In this document: positions 62,953 to 64,000 of the stretch, in pieces | How the letters are laid out: every line of letters starts with the position of its first letter | How positions within the stretch are numbered: position 1 is the first letter of the stretch | NCBI RefSeq assembly: GCF_002803075.1 | Contig: NZ_NNBK01000005.1 | Span: 70,965-134,964 of the forward strand | Origin: Streptomyces sp. CB01373 | GTDB lineage: Bacteria; Actinomycetota; Actinomycetes; Streptomycetales; Streptomycetaceae | Length of the DNA: 64,000 nt | Reading direction: 5' to 3' | Translations under genes and position numbers: made by a program | Notes under the pieces: model-generated | Database searches by the model: none | What the model was told of the DNA's origin: nothing | Seen by the model: the letters and a program-made list of their open reading frames with translations, nothing else

Positions 62953-63891
62953 ATGACGACCGTGACGGAAGACGGCGCGCTCGCGGGCCTGCGCGACGCG
63001 CTCGGCCTGCTCAAGGACCGGGAGCAGGTGGCCGAGCGGCTGCTCGCCTCTTCCGCCAGGCACTCCTTCGACCCCGACAGGGAACTGGACTGGGACGCGC
63101 CCTTCGAGGAGGGCAAGTGGTTCTGGCCGCCGGAGCTGGTGTCGCTCTACGGCACGCCGCTGTGGAAGCGGATGGGCGAGGAGCAGCGGATCCTGCTGTC
63201 CCGGCACGAGGCCGCGGCGCTCGCCTCCCTCGGCATCTGGTTCGAGCTGATCCTCATGCAGCTCCTCGTACGGCACATCTACGACAAGGCGGCCACGAGC
63301 GCGCACGTGCGGTACGCGCTGACCGAGATCGAGGACGAGTGCCGGCACTCGAAGATGTTCGCCCGCCTGATAGCGCGCGGCGACACGCCCTGGTACCCGG
63401 TGAGCCGGACGCACCAGAACCTCGGCCGGCTCTTCAAGACGATCTCCACGACTCCCGGGTCCTTCACCGCGACCCTGCTGGGCGAGGAGGTCCTGGACTG
63501 GATGCAGCGGCTGACGTTCCCGGACGAGCGGGTGCAGCCGCTCGTCCGGGGCGTCACCCGCATCCACGTCGTGGAGGAGGCCCGCCATGTCCGGTACGCC
63601 CGCGAGGAGTTGCGCTGGCAGATGGTGACGGCGCCGAGGTGGTCGCAGGAGTTCACCCGGATCACCTCGGGCGAGTTCGCCCGGGTCTTCTCGATCGCCT
63701 TCGTCAACCCCGAGGTGTACACGAACGTGGGCCTCGACAAGCGGGAGGCGATGGCCCAGGTGAAGGCGAGCGGCCACCGGCGGGAGGTCATGCGGACGGG
63801 AGCGAGGCGTCTGACGGATTTCCTGGACGACATCGGCGTACTGCGCGGAGCGGGCCGCCGCCTCTGGCAGGCCTCGGGCCTCCTGCCCTGA
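62953..63891 (+). CDS. AurF-like di-iron oxygenase
   Basis: 312 residues. Ligands E (WFELILM), ExxH (IEDECRHSKMF), E (LGEEVLDWM), ExxH (VVEEARHVRYA), as in AurF/CmlI N-oxygenases. Begins MTTVTEDGALAGLRDALG; start ATG 62953. Faces its paralogue across a 152-bp promoter region. Substrate unknown; not in an obvious biosynthetic cluster in this window. Confidence 0.87.
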   Translation: MTTVTEDGALAGLRDALGLLKDREQVAERLLASSARHSFDPDRELDWDAPFEEGKWFWPPELVSLYGTPLWKRMGEEQRILLSRHEAAALASLGIWFELILMQLLVRHIYDKAATSAHVRYALTEIEDECRHSKMFARLIARGDTPWYPVSRTHQNLGRLFKTISTTPGSFTATLLGEEVLDWMQRLTFPDERVQPLVRGVTRIHVVEEARHVRYAREELRWQMVTAPRWSQEFTRITSGEFARVFSIAFVNPEVYTNVGLDKREAMAQVKASGHRREVMRTGARRLTDFLDDIGVLRGAGRRLWQASGLLP

Positions 63892-63940
63892 AAAGCGCGG
63901 GCCCGGGTGGCGGCCGGGGCGGGCGATTACGCTGCTGGTC

Positions 63941-64000
63941 ATGAGCCCTGCCGCGTCCAGTCCCGCGTACCGCCGCCTCAGTGTCGAGGAGCGGCGGGCC
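63941..64000 (+). CDS. TetR/AcrR-type regulator, partial (window end)
   Basis: First 20 residues only (MSPAASSPAYRRLSVEERRA). YRRLSVEERRA is the usual opening of many TetR-family proteins. Start ATG 63941; TTACGCT lies nine bases upstream, suggesting a leaderless transcript. Could regulate the adjacent di-iron genes. Truncated. Confidence 0.6.
   Translation, partial: MSPAASSPAYRRLSVEERRA

Overview
The window is high-GC actinobacterial chromosome, almost certainly Streptomyces. Nearly every gene has strong third-position GC bias, and the order atpB-atpI-wecA-glyA-ptp-tsaC-prmC-prfA-rpmE-LCP-rho-thrB-thrC-hom-lysA-nrtL is the classic Streptomyces core arrangement; much of it (hom/thr, rho, rpmE, prfA, prmC, tsaC, ptp, glyA, atp) is shared with Bacillus. 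No database was searched. All family names come from motifs and recalled family sequences.

Layout. (1) 1-19.8 kb: core housekeeping genes, all on the minus strand: ATP synthase entry, cell-envelope lipid-carrier glycosyltransferase, translation termination and ribosome factors, Rho, the threonine branch, lysA, an ArgRS-related protein and a single-domain response regulator. (2) 19.9-35.2 kb: an integrated actinomycete integrative and conjugative element (AICE, pSAM2 type) in the 3' end of a tRNA-Arg(CCG), bounded by a perfect 41-bp repeat (19933-19973 and 35194-35234). It carries int, xis, a RepSA-like initiator, four small Spd transfer genes, a frameshifted FtsK-type traSA, a conserved 118-residue protein, an XRE-TPR regulator with a small monooxygenase-like partner, an anti-sigma-type ATPase, and at the right end a large NACHT-type STAND ATPase with an N-terminal nuclease-like domain. 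That gene is a probable antiphage cargo of visibly lower GC. An IS982-type transposase with a DinB-like gene sits between perfect 23-bp inverted repeats beside int; IS701-type and IS5-type transposase scars flank the NACHT gene. (3) 35.2-37.4 kb: a secreted S53 protease, then a second copy of the tRNA-Arg-downstream terminator next to a decayed tRNA 3' end, indicating an older integration at the same site. (4) 37.4-64 kb: variable chromosomal genes: tyrosinase plus helper, an FMN glutamate-synthase-like enzyme, a VOC protein, a rhomboid protease, an FAD amino-acid oxidase divergent from a PucR regulator, a TerD-nuclease-like fusion, a class II amidotransferase, a divergent Ku/LigD-polymerase NHEJ pair, a NERD protein, a dual-specificity phosphatase, a lipoprotein/histidine-kinase pair, a secreted SH3 protein, a SEDS/PBP pair, DUF3291, and two divergent paralogous di-iron proteins followed by a truncated TetR regulator.

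How parts work together. hom-thrC-thrB convert aspartate semialdehyde to threonine. prfA and prmC are release factor and its methylase. int/xis/rep/spd/tra form the AICE life cycle, but traSA is broken by one missing base as given. A shared motif (CCGCACTCnAAGTAC) occurs both upstream of the tra operon and upstream of the XRE regulator operon, suggesting one regulator controls both. The most interesting candidate system is the NACHT gene at the element's right end with its own palindromic promoter element; second is the palindrome-controlled pair of di-iron oxygenase-like proteins at 61.7-63.9 kb.
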